This document shows, piece after piece, positions 23,452-32,008 of a stretch of DNA of 64,000 bases (positions are counted from its first letter, which is position 1; each line of letters starts with the position of its first letter). Below the pieces are notes generated by a model. The model saw only the letters and a program-made list of their open reading frames with translations, was not told the origin of the DNA and did not search any database. The DNA is from a virus: IMG/VR virus record IMGVR_UViG_3300029266_000805, positions 1-64,000 of that record. One strand, written 5' to 3'. The position numbers were made by a program, and so were the translations under genes.

Positions 23452-23871
23452 ATGGCACAAATAGGACAGAATATGATGCTGGTAAACTCAGCATTCAGAA
23501 ATGCAAAATCATTTACACTTATCCCAGTGAGCAGTGACTCACCATATGTAGAAGCTATGTTTGATCCATCATCAAGCGTGTTAGCAGTTATCAGTAAGGT
23601 TATGAAACAATCATACCACATGGTACCAAAACTAGATGAATCAGGTCAACCTGTAAGATTAAAAACTCCTAATCAACAAACAGGTAAAACTGTTAAAGAG
23701 GAGAGAAGACTTGTTGATACTTTTTCAGAGTTTTACTTACAAGACAAAAATGATATTGAATTGTTTATTAATATGTTTGCAGTGAATGCAGAACAATTTG
23801 ATTATAATTCATTCTTAAGCGTTGATGTAAAAGAAACCAAAACTTCCAAAATTATATTACCTGGTCAATAG
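23452..23871 (+). CDS. Hypothetical protein before a terminator
   Basis: A 139-residue protein (begins MAQIGQNMMLVNSAFR) with a beta-rich N-terminal half (AKSFTLIPVSSDSPYVEAMF) and a charged middle. Base composition is a little less A/T-rich than its neighbours, which in this genome may mark a well-expressed gene. It is followed by a strong terminator (23901-23927). Family unknown. Confidence 0.7.
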   Translation: MAQIGQNMMLVNSAFRNAKSFTLIPVSSDSPYVEAMFDPSSSVLAVISKVMKQSYHMVPKLDESGQPVRLKTPNQQTGKTVKEERRLVDTFSEFYLQDKNDIELFINMFAVNAEQFDYNSFLSVDVKETKTSKIILPGQ

Positions 23872-23900
23872 TTCTTGGTTGACTCTATTGACTTAAAAGG

Positions 23901-23927
23901 AAAGCCCATTGATTTGGGCTTTTTTTG
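23901..23927 (+). terminator. Intrinsic terminator
   Basis: AAAGCCCA (23901-23908) pairs with TGGGCTTT (23915-23922) around TTGATT, followed by further T residues. It ends the transcript after the 23452 gene. The TTG that opens a longer version of the next reading frame lies within this T tract, which argues against that start. Confidence 0.88.
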
Positions 23928-23945
23928 GCACTAATAAATAATAAT

Positions 23946-24275
23946 ATGGCTGAACTAAGCGCAGAAGAATCATTAGAAGTAAATATATTATTTGCATTAA
24001 ATAAATGCATGGCTGAAACTGCACATAATTTGCAATTTCTACATAAACATAAAGCTAAATACAGAGCTAAACAAGTAATTCAAGCTATTGATAGATATGA
24101 TAAAGAGATTAATAAATCTTTAGACACAGACCAAATAAAAGCTGTAGAAAGTATCTATGATTGTATCATGGACTTACTAGTGGATGCTAAAGAAGTAGCA
24201 ATTAAAAACTATAATGATGGAAACAATACTTCAAATGAGGGAGAGGATAATGTCCAAAGCTCTCAAAAAACATAA
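23946..24275 (+). CDS. Small helical hypothetical protein
   Basis: Start ATG at 23946 (begins MAELSAEESLEVNILF, 109 residues); a TTG start 21 nt earlier would lie in the terminator T tract. The product is all-helical with amphipathic Leu/Ile spacing and an acidic, disordered tail (NNTSNEGEDNVQSSQ). The tail coding region overlaps the small HTH gene at 24250. Possible small partner of the DNA polymerase operon; function unknown. Confidence 0.65.
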   Translation: MAELSAEESLEVNILFALNKCMAETAHNLQFLHKHKAKYRAKQVIQAIDRYDKEINKSLDTDQIKAVESIYDCIMDLLVDAKEVAIKNYNDGNNTSNEGEDNVQSSQKT

Positions 24276-24363
24276 AACTTTTAAAGAAGCGGCTAAAGCT
24301 TTAGGAATAACACCCAGAACATTATGGGCATTTACAGAAAAACTTAAAAAAGAAAAAGAATGA
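24250..24363 (+). CDS. Fis-type HTH microprotein
   Basis: A 37-residue product (begins MSKALKKHKTFKEAAK) that is essentially one helix-turn-helix of the Fis/sigma-54-activator type: TFKEAAKALGITPRTLWAF, where such proteins typically read AA-x-x-LGISRRTLYRK. An in-frame ATG exists 15 nt upstream. Its TGA overlaps the polymerase ATG (ATGA) and its start lies inside the previous gene's end, so it is translationally coupled. It would bind DNA only as a dimer or with partners. Confidence 0.65.
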   Translation: MSKALKKHKTFKEAAKALGITPRTLWAFTEKLKKEKE

Positions 24364-26351
24364 AACATTGGGTAATGGATTATGAAACTTTATCTAATTG
24401 CTTTACCGGGGTGTTTGAACACTATAAGACTACAGAAACTAAAATCTTTGTTGTTCATGACCTACGTAATGATTTAGATAGTTTTATAAATTTCTTAGAA
24501 GATAACTGCAAAAACAAAGAGTGGCATATATCCTATAACGGATTAGCTTTTGATGGCCAAGTCACTCATTATATGTTAGATAACCATAAAAATTGGTCAA
24601 ATCTTAGTGGTTGTGAAATTGCTAATATTGTTTATAAGTATGCTCAACGTTGTATTCAAAAATCTAATGCTAAAGAGTTTAGTGATTACCCACAATGGAA
24701 AATGAAGATTGGACAAATTGATGTTTTTAAACTTCATCACTGGGATAACCCTGCTAAGCGCTCAAGTCTAAAGTGGATACAGTATAGTATGGATTGGGAA
24801 AACATTCTTGATATGCCTATTCATCATGAGACAGAGATAAATACACAAGAAGAGATTGATATTATCCTTGAGTATTGTATTAATGATGTTAAGTCTACTA
24901 AAGAGATATACAATAGATCCAAATCTCAGATAGGTTTAAGAAAAGAACTTACAAAAACATATAATATAAATATGTTTAGTGCTTCTGAACCTAGAATTAG
25001 TAAAGAAATATTTGGTTATTATTTATCTAAAAACTTAAATATTCCTAAGAGAGATTTAAGAAAGATGAGAACATATAGAGATACAATTAAAGTTAATGAT
25101 ATCATATTGCCTTATGTATCGTTTACCTCAGAAGAATTTAAAACTTTACATAAAAGATTTAAGACTTTAGAGATAGACTCTGCTAGTTTAAAAGGTAGCT
25201 TTAAATATAATGTAAACTATAAAGGTGTTACTACTTACTTTGGTACAGGTGGTGTTCATGGTGCAGCTAAGAAAGGTGTATATGAGAGTACAGAAGATAT
25301 GGTTATAATGTCGTCAGATGTTACTAGTTATTATCCTAACCTAGCTATAAAGAATCAATGGTCACCAGGACACTTCCCTATAGATGAATTCTGTAATCAA
25401 TATGAATGGTTCTTTACAGAGCGTAAGAAGATCCCTAAGAGCAATCCAATGAATTATGTATATAAGATTATACTTAACTCAACGTTTGGCCTTAGTAATG
25501 ATGAAAACAGTTTCTTTTATGATCCTGAATTGTTTTGTAAAATAACTATTAATGGTCAGTTGACTCTTATGATGTTATATGAGCAAATTATGGAAAGAAT
25601 ACCAAATGCTGTAGCCTTATTACAAAATACTGACGGTGTGGAAACTATAATACCTAGAGAGTATATTGGTCTTTATATGGAAATATGTGAAGAGTGGGAA
25701 CAAAAAACAAATCTAAATCTAGAACATGATGAATACCAAAAATTGGTACTTGCTGATGTAAATAATTATATTGGTGTAAATAACTTCATTGATGTAAACA
25801 TAACTAAATGGAGAGAGCTGAAAGAAAAACAGCCTCATTATATATTTAAAGTAGATAAAGATAAATTTAGCTTTGCACCTGTTAAGTTAAAAGGACGTTT
25901 TGATTTTCATGAATTACAATTACATAAAAACAAATCTAAATTAGTTATACCAAAAGCTATATATTATTATTTTGTACACAATATGTTACCAGAAGACTAC
26001 CTGGATAAAAATAAAAACATATTAGATTACTGTATAGGTAGTAAATCAAAAGGTGATTGGAAACAAGTAGCTAGATATTTGGATGATGGGACTCTTGTAG
26101 AAGATGAATTACAAAAGATAAATAGATATTTTATTTCTACAAAAGGTAAGAAGGTTATAAAAGTTAATAAAACTGATAGTAGAGAAATACAATTAGAATC
26201 AGGTAAATGGTTACAAACAATATTTAATAAGATGAACGTAGAGCCCAAATGGGAAAGCTATGATTTAAATAAATCTTATTATTTAAAAGCTATTGAATCT
26301 GAAATTAACAGTATAATTACAATTAATAATAATCAATTAAAATTATTTTAA
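24360..26351 (+). CDS. Family B DNA polymerase
   Basis: A 663-residue replicative polymerase with an N-terminal 3'-5' exonuclease and a C-terminal polymerase domain. Exonuclease motifs are MDYETL (Exo I), SYNGLAFDGQ (Exo II) and YCINDVKS (Exo III). Polymerase motif A is DVTSYYPNL (Asp320), motif B KIILNSTFG (Lys369) and motif C QNTDG (Asp425). In motif C the first acidic residue of the usual DTD is Asn; the metal-binding second Asp is kept. It is shorter than T4-like enzymes. It opens with an ATGA overlap and is followed by a strong hairpin. Confidence 0.9.
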   Translation: MKHWVMDYETLSNCFTGVFEHYKTTETKIFVVHDLRNDLDSFINFLEDNCKNKEWHISYNGLAFDGQVTHYMLDNHKNWSNLSGCEIANIVYKYAQRCIQKSNAKEFSDYPQWKMKIGQIDVFKLHHWDNPAKRSSLKWIQYSMDWENILDMPIHHETEINTQEEIDIILEYCINDVKSTKEIYNRSKSQIGLRKELTKTYNINMFSASEPRISKEIFGYYLSKNLNIPKRDLRKMRTYRDTIKVNDIILPYVSFTSEEFKTLHKRFKTLEIDSASLKGSFKYNVNYKGVTTYFGTGGVHGAAKKGVYESTEDMVIMSSDVTSYYPNLAIKNQWSPGHFPIDEFCNQYEWFFTERKKIPKSNPMNYVYKIILNSTFGLSNDENSFFYDPELFCKITINGQLTLMMLYEQIMERIPNAVALLQNTDGVETIIPREYIGLYMEICEEWEQKTNLNLEHDEYQKLVLADVNNYIGVNNFIDVNITKWRELKEKQPHYIFKVDKDKFSFAPVKLKGRFDFHELQLHKNKSKLVIPKAIYYYFVHNMLPEDYLDKNKNILDYCIGSKSKGDWKQVARYLDDGTLVEDELQKINRYFISTKGKKVIKVNKTDSREIQLESGKWLQTIFNKMNVEPKWESYDLNKSYYLKAIESEINSIITINNNQLKLF

Positions 26352-26384
26352 CAGGAGTGTCTTGTATAAAGAGACTCTCCTGTT
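26350..26384 (+). terminator. Stem-loop terminator after DNA polymerase
   Basis: AACAGGAG-T-GTCT (26350-26362) pairs with AGAC-T-CTCCTGTT (26372-26384), twelve pairs around one T-T mismatch and a 9-nt loop. It overlaps the polymerase stop by the first two bases. No T tract follows, so termination may be partial or the hairpin may protect the mRNA end. Confidence 0.65.
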
Positions 26385-26398
26385 GAATATACAATGAT

Positions 26399-26734
26399 AT
26401 GATAAGCATAATAGAATGGAAAAGCAGACAACAGTTTGAGTCTAAAAAACTGGCGTCAGAATATTTCAAAGTACCAATTTCTAAAGTTAATAAATCTATA
26501 AAAGAAAAAATTACTATCTCTCATGATGATAGGAAGTTTACATTTAGATCCGCTTGGAATCAAAATGGAACAACTAAAACACTGAAAGAGGATAATAAAC
26601 CAACATTAAGTTTTGGTAAGTATAAAGGTAAAAGACCTAAAAATATACCTATCAATTATTTGATATGGATAAGGAAAAATGTTACACCTTGTCCCTATTG
26701 TGTCAGAAAATTTCTAAAAGAAAAAGGACATTAG
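26399..26734 (+). CDS. DUF3820-like protein with zinc knuckle
   Basis: A 111-residue protein. The C-terminal half carries LSFGKYKGKRPKNIPINYLIW, close to the FGKYKG...P.YL.W signature of DUF3820, a small domain often attached to exonucleases and replication proteins, followed by a CPYC half-knuckle. The N-terminal half (SKKLASEYFKVPISKVNKSI) resembles a NUMOD-like helix-turn-helix. This looks like a two-part DNA-binding accessory of the polymerase. Confidence 0.7.
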   Translation: MISIIEWKSRQQFESKKLASEYFKVPISKVNKSIKEKITISHDDRKFTFRSAWNQNGTTKTLKEDNKPTLSFGKYKGKRPKNIPINYLIWIRKNVTPCPYCVRKFLKEKGH

Positions 26735-26735
26735 T

Positions 26736-26765
26736 TTGTTGAGTCAGATTAATTAACTATATTTA
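26736..26765 (+). promoter_or_regulatory. Probable Bacteroidota-type promoter for DUF932 gene
   Basis: TTG (26736-26738), 19 nt, then TATATTTA (26758-26765), which differs from TAnnTTTG in the last base. It lies 20 nt before the ATG at 26786. A copy of TGAGTCAGA (26740-26748) lies in the spacer, where an activator or repressor could act. Confidence 0.55.
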
Positions 26766-26785
26766 CACTTTAAAAGTTTAAAACT

Positions 26786-27685
26786 ATGGGTTACAAAAAA
26801 CCAATTAATACATCTAGATCTTATCTAGAAAATGCACCCTTACCTAACCATGGTAAGAGCTATACAGTAATATCACATAAAACAGTGATAGACAATACTT
26901 TAAATCTACTTGAGAATAGTGGATTTACTGTTACAGAACAATTATACACATGTAATATTAATGCTAATGTTGCACGTGGTATATATTATATAATGCCTAA
27001 TTCTACGGATGATTCTATTAATAATGAAAAAGAATTAGGAATGATGTTTACTTGGACAAATTCATATGATAAAAGTACAAGATTTCAGTGTTCTATTGGC
27101 GCCTATGTAAAAGTATGTTCTAATGGAATGGTAGCTGGAGATATGTATAATTTTAAAAGAAAGCATACAGGTTCAGCAGATATGGATGTTAGAAATCAAA
27201 TTGCAAGCCAAATTAAAAATGGTGAAAAATATTATAAAAGATTAATATCAGACAAAGATGCTTTTAAATCAATAAATTTAAATTGCAAGCAACAGTCAGA
27301 ACTTGCGGGAAGATTGTTTATTGAGGAAGATTTATTAGATACTCAACAAATGACATGTCTTAAAAAAGAAATGGATAAACCATCTTTTGATTATGGTGAA
27401 ACAGAAATCAATGCAAGTGCATGGGCTTTTTATAATCATGTTACCAATTCATTAAAGAAGGCCCATCCTAGAGATTGGTTAAATGATCAACAAAACTTTC
27501 ATGATTTTATGACATCAGAATGCTTAAACAATAGTTTGTTAAATCCAAACAATATTAAAGGTTATGAATTAAATCAAAGCAATATTGAATTAGATATTAC
27601 TATGGCAGATACTGATTTTGCTGTAGAAATAGATGAGGATATTACAGAAAAAAGATTGATTCAAGATATATTTATGGGAAGATAA
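26786..27685 (+). CDS. DUF932 family protein
   Basis: A 299-residue protein with the conserved blocks of DUF932 (phage/plasmid-related family): VISHKTVIDNTLNLLENSG, GMMFTWTNSYDKSTRF, and SIGAYVKVCSNGMVAGD. The family is common on phages and plasmids and is linked to DNA metabolism, but its activity is unknown. It has its own likely promoter and closes the rightward replication block before the two-way terminator. Confidence 0.85.
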   Translation: MGYKKPINTSRSYLENAPLPNHGKSYTVISHKTVIDNTLNLLENSGFTVTEQLYTCNINANVARGIYYIMPNSTDDSINNEKELGMMFTWTNSYDKSTRFQCSIGAYVKVCSNGMVAGDMYNFKRKHTGSADMDVRNQIASQIKNGEKYYKRLISDKDAFKSINLNCKQQSELAGRLFIEEDLLDTQQMTCLKKEMDKPSFDYGETEINASAWAFYNHVTNSLKKAHPRDWLNDQQNFHDFMTSECLNNSLLNPNNIKGYELNQSNIELDITMADTDFAVEIDEDITEKRLIQDIFMGR

Positions 27686-27687
27686 AT

Positions 27688-27765
27688 ATGATTTGGACCT
27701 TTATAATTATTCTAACAATATATTGTTTTTATATCACGCATAATAATGATATGGATAAATTTTAA
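27688..27765 (+). CDS. Possible single-pass membrane peptide
   Basis: A 25-residue product (begins MIWTFIIILTIYCFY) that is mostly one membrane helix with a short polar tail. It starts 2 nt after the DUF932 stop and ends before the terminator. Too short for family assignment; position and helix support translation. Confidence 0.4.
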   Translation: MIWTFIIILTIYCFYITHNNDMDKF

Positions 27766-27792
27766 CATGGGAGATAAAACCAACAAAAAAAA

Positions 27793-27817
27793 GGGATAAG
27801 TTTTGCATTCTTATCCC
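27793..27817. terminator. Two-way intrinsic terminator
   Basis: GGGATAAG (27793-27800) pairs perfectly with CTTATCCC (27810-27817). An A tract lies to the left (27784-27792) and TTTT is in the loop, so it can end leftward transcription from the adhesin gene (A tract becomes a T tract). It may also end rightward transcription. It separates two convergent blocks. Confidence 0.85.
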
Positions 27818-27826
27818 GTCTCCTAG

Positions 27827-30800
27827 TTATGTTAAAGTTGTAAAGCCACTATCTTGTAGTTTAGCAAGCACTACCCCTCTATAATACCCTGCAGTATTAT
27901 TAGCAACAGCAATACCTGTTGGATAGTTTGCATCTCCAGTTTGTCCTGCATATTGTATTCTTGTAGGGGCACCGCTTGATTCTGCAACTAATAGATCAGC
28001 ATTTGTCCAATTACCACTAAATTGTGAGCTTGGACTTATACCATTTTGTAAACCTTGCCCTATCTGCCTGTATGTAGTAATATCACCAACATTAAACCAA
28101 ATACCTCTGTATATAGAATTGTTTCCTGCAGCTGTTTCTGTAGTTGAAATAAAAGATTTTACTTCTGATACATCATTTGCAACTCTCAGACCTGGATCTA
28201 TTGTATCGTTACTAAATGGTAAACCACCTTGGTGATACCAATTATCTGATTCATCACCCCATCCCATAACAACAACTGTAGATGCATTAGCAAATTTAGC
28301 ACCTGCTCCTGTTGTAATTGGATTACCTAAGTTTGCTAAGTATTGTATTTGTCTTTCCCCATTACCTTCGGTTTGATATGCATCCCATCCAAAAAATACA
28401 TGAGAATCATATCTATCAGCACCATTAGTTGCTGAAGTTGTATTACCCGAAGCTTCAGTTCCTCCTGTAGCATAAAAATCTTGAAGTAAATTTCTAAATG
28501 TATTTATATCTGCATAATCTGTAGATTTTTGGGCTGTAGTTCTTGCAAAAGTAATTACGGCATTTGCTGCTGCAGTATGTGTAGCACTTAAAGTAACCGT
28601 AGTACTACTGATTGAAGAAACTGTAGTTCCTGCTGTTATGCCAGTACCGGAAACTGTCATTCCAGCTACTATTAATCTATAAGCATTGTAACCATCTCCT
28701 CCAGAATCATCTATATATTTTCCTTGATCAGCTAAGTTATCTCCAGCTAGCAGGGTCATAAAAGTTGTTCCTGTACCTCCACCATTACTTTGAGCTCTAA
28801 TAGTTGGCACACTTGAATTTGCAGCAAGTATATCACCCGTAGTGTTCATGGATCCTGAAGCATCAAACCAAGTAACAAAATATGTATCATTATTTACTGC
28901 TAAACCACCAATATTAAAATTCTGTGATGCAGTATCTGTTCCGTCACTTACATTTAGTTGTACTGCAAAATTACCACCTGCATTAGGATATGTTCCTGTT
29001 AAAGTTCCTGTACAATCACCATTATTAGTAAAGGTTAACCATGCTGGTATTGTTTGACTTGGAAAAGTTAAACTACCACAAGGTGTGTCATCATCTGCTA
29101 CAGTCCAATTATAAGTCCATACATCACCACCTGTTAAGGATGGATATGTATTTGCAGCTACAGGATCAGTGGACGTCCATATTGGTTTATCATCCACTGC
29201 ATTAATCGTGAAAACAAAATTATAATTAACACTAAAACAATATCCATCAAATACTCTCCATACCACGGTATCAGTACCAAAGTAATTAGAATTAGGTGTA
29301 TATGAAAAAGCGCCTGTACTAGCATTAGTAATAACTAAAGTACCGTTTGTTGGTGGAGTTACAATTGAATATGTCAATCCATAACCTCCATATCCATCAT
29401 CAATACCATTAAAAGTTCCAAAGAAGACAGTATCTTCAGCAAGTGTTCCGGATCCATTTGATCCTGATGGACATTCATTAGATGAATATATTTTACAACA
29501 CGCATCCCAATTTAATTGACTTTTTGTAGTAGATGGTACATCATACATTTCTGCCTTAAACTTAAGTTTTTCTCCGTATAAAACGGAAGCGGTAGGATAT
29601 GCTAGATCAGATGCAGATGCAACCCATGAACCAAAATTGTTTACTGTTCTACCACCTGCTCCTGGATATACCCAGTCTTTAAATTTAATAACACTATTAC
29701 CTAATACTGTACCAGTTTTATTATTTGTTGCAATAACAACCACTCTGTCACCATCAACAAGCCATGACATATTATTTATGTTCTTAAATGGTGTAGTTGT
29801 ATCATCTAGATTTACAAAAGCATTAAAGTTTCCATCAGCAGATGCCCAACCATCAGGTGTCATAGCTAATGTATCAAAACCAACCTGTGGTTTTATTGAA
29901 GACGCATCTCTAAATTTAATTAGATTATCATTTGCAGTGTCTCTTACAAGTACTTGTACAAGAGTATCATCATTAACTAGTGTATCTAGTTTTGTTGTAC
30001 CATTTACTTCAATATTTCCTTTAACTAAAGCATTAACTTCTGCTGTTAAATCACCTTCAACTATAGCTATACCATTTACTGTAACTTTTGTAGCAGGTGT
30101 TGATGAATCACCATCTTGTATTAAAATAGAGTCTCCTAATGAATCACCATCTGGTGTCCATAAAGGTAACCTATATAGTGTACCACTACCATCTACATAT
30201 GGGTCATCTTGCCATGAAAATGTAGTTCCGTCAGATATAAGAATCTGATTAACTGTACCAATTGGTAATTCTACTTTATAGTTAGTTGCATCTCCTTGCC
30301 ATAGTGATCCATATGTTAATGCTTCTACAACATCATCATCTTGCCACTTTACTCTACCATCTGCTAAACCAACAAGAACTTTGTTTAAACTACCTATGGC
30401 GCCCAATGAATCATATACAGGTCCCTCTAATTTAAGATTAGAGTTAATTGTAGTTGTCTCAGCTGGTGTTCCAGCTGGTACATCAGTGCCATGTACTACA
30501 TTTACGTTTGCTGTAAAAGTAGTTCCATCCATTGTAAAGTTAACATCATCTTCTAGCTCACCATCTGTGCCCACTATAACTATACGGTTATCAGTAAGGT
30601 CTAATATATTTGCTGAGCCAGCAGTTAATTGTAAATCTATAACACCATTACCATCAACATTTAAATTATTATCTACATCTAAATCTCCTGCAATATTAAT
30701 TTCATCTCCAGCAGCGTTTTGAGATATTATTGTTTTAGTTATAGTTGCAGTATTACAATCTCCTTGAAAAACAGGATCTGTCCACATTGTAACATAACGT

Positions 30801-31030
30801 TCTTGAGTGCCGGTAGGATCTTGTCTTACCATTCCTTCTTCCGTAGCACATTTAAAGTCTCCCCATTTAATTACAAATGGTTCCATAGTTGGCTGATAAA
30901 CAGCACCCGTATTTAAGGTACTGTTTTGATAAAGTTTACCAAACTCAAAGTGATCTCTGATTTTGTCTAACTTTTTCTTTTTCTTATTTCTTCTAAGTAA
31001 GCCTAAAACTTCTTGTGTATATACACTCAT
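27827..31030 (-). CDS. Tail fibre/adhesin with VWA-type MIDAS motif
   Basis: A 1067-residue virion protein. Residues 1-110 form a likely attachment domain (KKKKLDKIRDHFEFGKL); 110-400 are Asp/Asn/Thr-rich beta repeats typical of phage fibres. About 530-610 is a cadherin-like or Big_9-type Ig domain (TGAFSYTPNSNYFGTDTVVW), and 610-710 is a second Ig-type domain (IPAWLTF). From about 715 a VWA-like domain carries FDASGSMN (723-727 is DASGS), a metal-ion-dependent adhesion site. It is probably the receptor-binding protein. It lies at the end of the leftward block just before the two-way terminator. Confidence 0.8.
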   Translation of the reverse strand: MSVYTQEVLGLLRRNKKKKKLDKIRDHFEFGKLYQNSTLNTGAVYQPTMEPFVIKWGDFKCATEEGMVRQDPTGTQERYVTMWTDPVFQGDCNTATITKTIISQNAAGDEINIAGDLDVDNNLNVDGNGVIDLQLTAGSANILDLTDNRIVIVGTDGELEDDVNFTMDGTTFTANVNVVHGTDVPAGTPAETTTINSNLKLEGPVYDSLGAIGSLNKVLVGLADGRVKWQDDDVVEALTYGSLWQGDATNYKVELPIGTVNQILISDGTTFSWQDDPYVDGSGTLYRLPLWTPDGDSLGDSILIQDGDSSTPATKVTVNGIAIVEGDLTAEVNALVKGNIEVNGTTKLDTLVNDDTLVQVLVRDTANDNLIKFRDASSIKPQVGFDTLAMTPDGWASADGNFNAFVNLDDTTTPFKNINNMSWLVDGDRVVVIATNNKTGTVLGNSVIKFKDWVYPGAGGRTVNNFGSWVASASDLAYPTASVLYGEKLKFKAEMYDVPSTTKSQLNWDACCKIYSSNECPSGSNGSGTLAEDTVFFGTFNGIDDGYGGYGLTYSIVTPPTNGTLVITNASTGAFSYTPNSNYFGTDTVVWRVFDGYCFSVNYNFVFTINAVDDKPIWTSTDPVAANTYPSLTGGDVWTYNWTVADDDTPCGSLTFPSQTIPAWLTFTNNGDCTGTLTGTYPNAGGNFAVQLNVSDGTDTASQNFNIGGLAVNNDTYFVTWFDASGSMNTTGDILAANSSVPTIRAQSNGGGTGTTFMTLLAGDNLADQGKYIDDSGGDGYNAYRLIVAGMTVSGTGITAGTTVSSISSTTVTLSATHTAAANAVITFARTTAQKSTDYADINTFRNLLQDFYATGGTEASGNTTSATNGADRYDSHVFFGWDAYQTEGNGERQIQYLANLGNPITTGAGAKFANASTVVVMGWGDESDNWYHQGGLPFSNDTIDPGLRVANDVSEVKSFISTTETAAGNNSIYRGIWFNVGDITTYRQIGQGLQNGISPSSQFSGNWTNADLLVAESSGAPTRIQYAGQTGDANYPTGIAVANNTAGYYRGVVLAKLQDSGFTTLT

Positions 31031-31041
31031 GATTTAATTAT

Positions 31042-31386
31042 TTATAAATACAAAGCTGCAAGTTTTACACTTGTCTGAGCTGAGCATGTTATTGTTATAT
31101 TACCTTCAGTGCTACTAAAAGCTGCTATTTCAAAAGGACCCAAGAATCCTTCTTCACCAGCTGCCAGATTTAATACCGCACTCTCTTTAACTAATTGTCC
31201 TAATGAAGCATCTTCATATGTAGTAACATAAGGTACTAAAGTTGCAGTCATTGCAACAGCTCCTTCATTTCTTACATGAAAAAATTCTATACTTGTATTA
31301 GCTAATTGATCACCCCCTGCTGTAGGAGTTGAATATACTGGCTCTAGACCAGCTTGTGATATTTGTTGTGCGGTTAGTAGTGCCAT
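31042..31386 (-). CDS. Small beta-rich virion-type protein
   Basis: A 114-residue protein (begins MALLTAQQISQAGLEP), Ala/Thr-rich, beta-type, with no charge clusters or signal peptide. Such composition suits a capsid decoration, head-fibre or fibre-associated protein. It lies 11 nt upstream of the adhesin gene in the same direction. The family is not identified. Confidence 0.65.
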   Translation of the reverse strand: MALLTAQQISQAGLEPVYSTPTAGGDQLANTSIEFFHVRNEGAVAMTATLVPYVTTYEDASLGQLVKESAVLNLAAGEEGFLGPFEIAAFSSTEGNITITCSAQTSVKLAALYL

Positions 31387-31391
31387 ATTTC

Positions 31392-31628
31392 TTAACTGTT
31401 TCTATATCCTGATTTAAAAGCTGCTGATTGAACAGGTTCTGCTGCTCTAGTAGACATTTGTGGCGGATTTACATTAGTTTTTTTTGCAAGTTTTATTCTT
31501 GCTGCAACCTCTTTTTTGTTCTTAGCACTTTGTAATGCTTGTTGAACAGTAGTTGGGTTATAATACCCATTGGTTGTTTCTCTTTTGAATACTTCTCCCT
31601 GCATAGGGAATGATGCATTTTTGCCCAT
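31392..31628 (-). CDS. Small basic hypothetical protein
   Basis: A 78-residue, lysine- and alanine-rich protein (begins MGKNASFPMQGEVFKR). It is polar, probably partly disordered and helical in the middle (ALQSAKNKKEVAARIKLAKK). It lies 5 nt before the 31042 gene start. A DNA-binding or assembly role inside the virion is possible. Confidence 0.6.
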   Translation of the reverse strand: MGKNASFPMQGEVFKRETTNGYYNPTTVQQALQSAKNKKEVAARIKLAKKTNVNPPQMSTRAAEPVQSAAFKSGYRNS

Positions 31629-31657
31629 AACTTTAAATTTTAAGTTTTATTAATTAA

Positions 31658-31996
31658 TCAATCATATGCTAATCTAGATCCAGGTTTTTTACCCTTCCTC
31701 TTATTACCTCTCTTAGTGCTTCCACCATTACCATAAGTTGATTTTTCCATTACATCTCCTCCTTCTCCAAAGCCCATAAGACCTCCACCTGCAGCATATG
31801 AATTCATTCTTTCTTTACCTAATGTTGCTACATCCATTCCAGTACGGTAGGGAGTCATATCTCCATCACCTGCACCCATAGTTGGTGGAATAAAACTACC
31901 TCCACCCATATTCATTTTTTTTACTACTTTCTTTTTTTTCATGGAACCACCGTTAGCTCCATACTTAATTCCTGCTTTTGTCATATTATTTGGCAT
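31658..31996 (-). CDS. Gly/Met/Lys-rich disordered protein
   Basis: A 112-residue low-complexity protein: a KKKKVVKKMNMGGGS stretch, glycine-rich runs (AAGGGLMGFGEGGD), and a basic end (KRGNKRKGKKPG). No folded domain is visible. Similar short basic glycine-rich proteins are common in this block and may neutralise packaged DNA or act as flexible virion glue; this is inference. Confidence 0.6.
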   Translation of the reverse strand: MPNNMTKAGIKYGANGGSMKKKKVVKKMNMGGGSFIPPTMGAGDGDMTPYRTGMDVATLGKERMNSYAAGGGLMGFGEGGDVMEKSTYGNGGSTKRGNKRKGKKPGSRLAYD

Positions 31997-32008
31997 AATT
32001 TCTAATTT

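Noticed and set aside
23925-23945. TTG start for the 23946 gene
   Set aside because: It lies in the T tract of the preceding intrinsic terminator, and a good ATG follows 21 nt later.
29637-30248. 203-residue rightward frame inside the adhesin gene
   Set aside because: Antisense shadow of Asp/Thr-rich repeats; low-complexity Ser/Pro/Thr product, no leader, wrong direction for the block.
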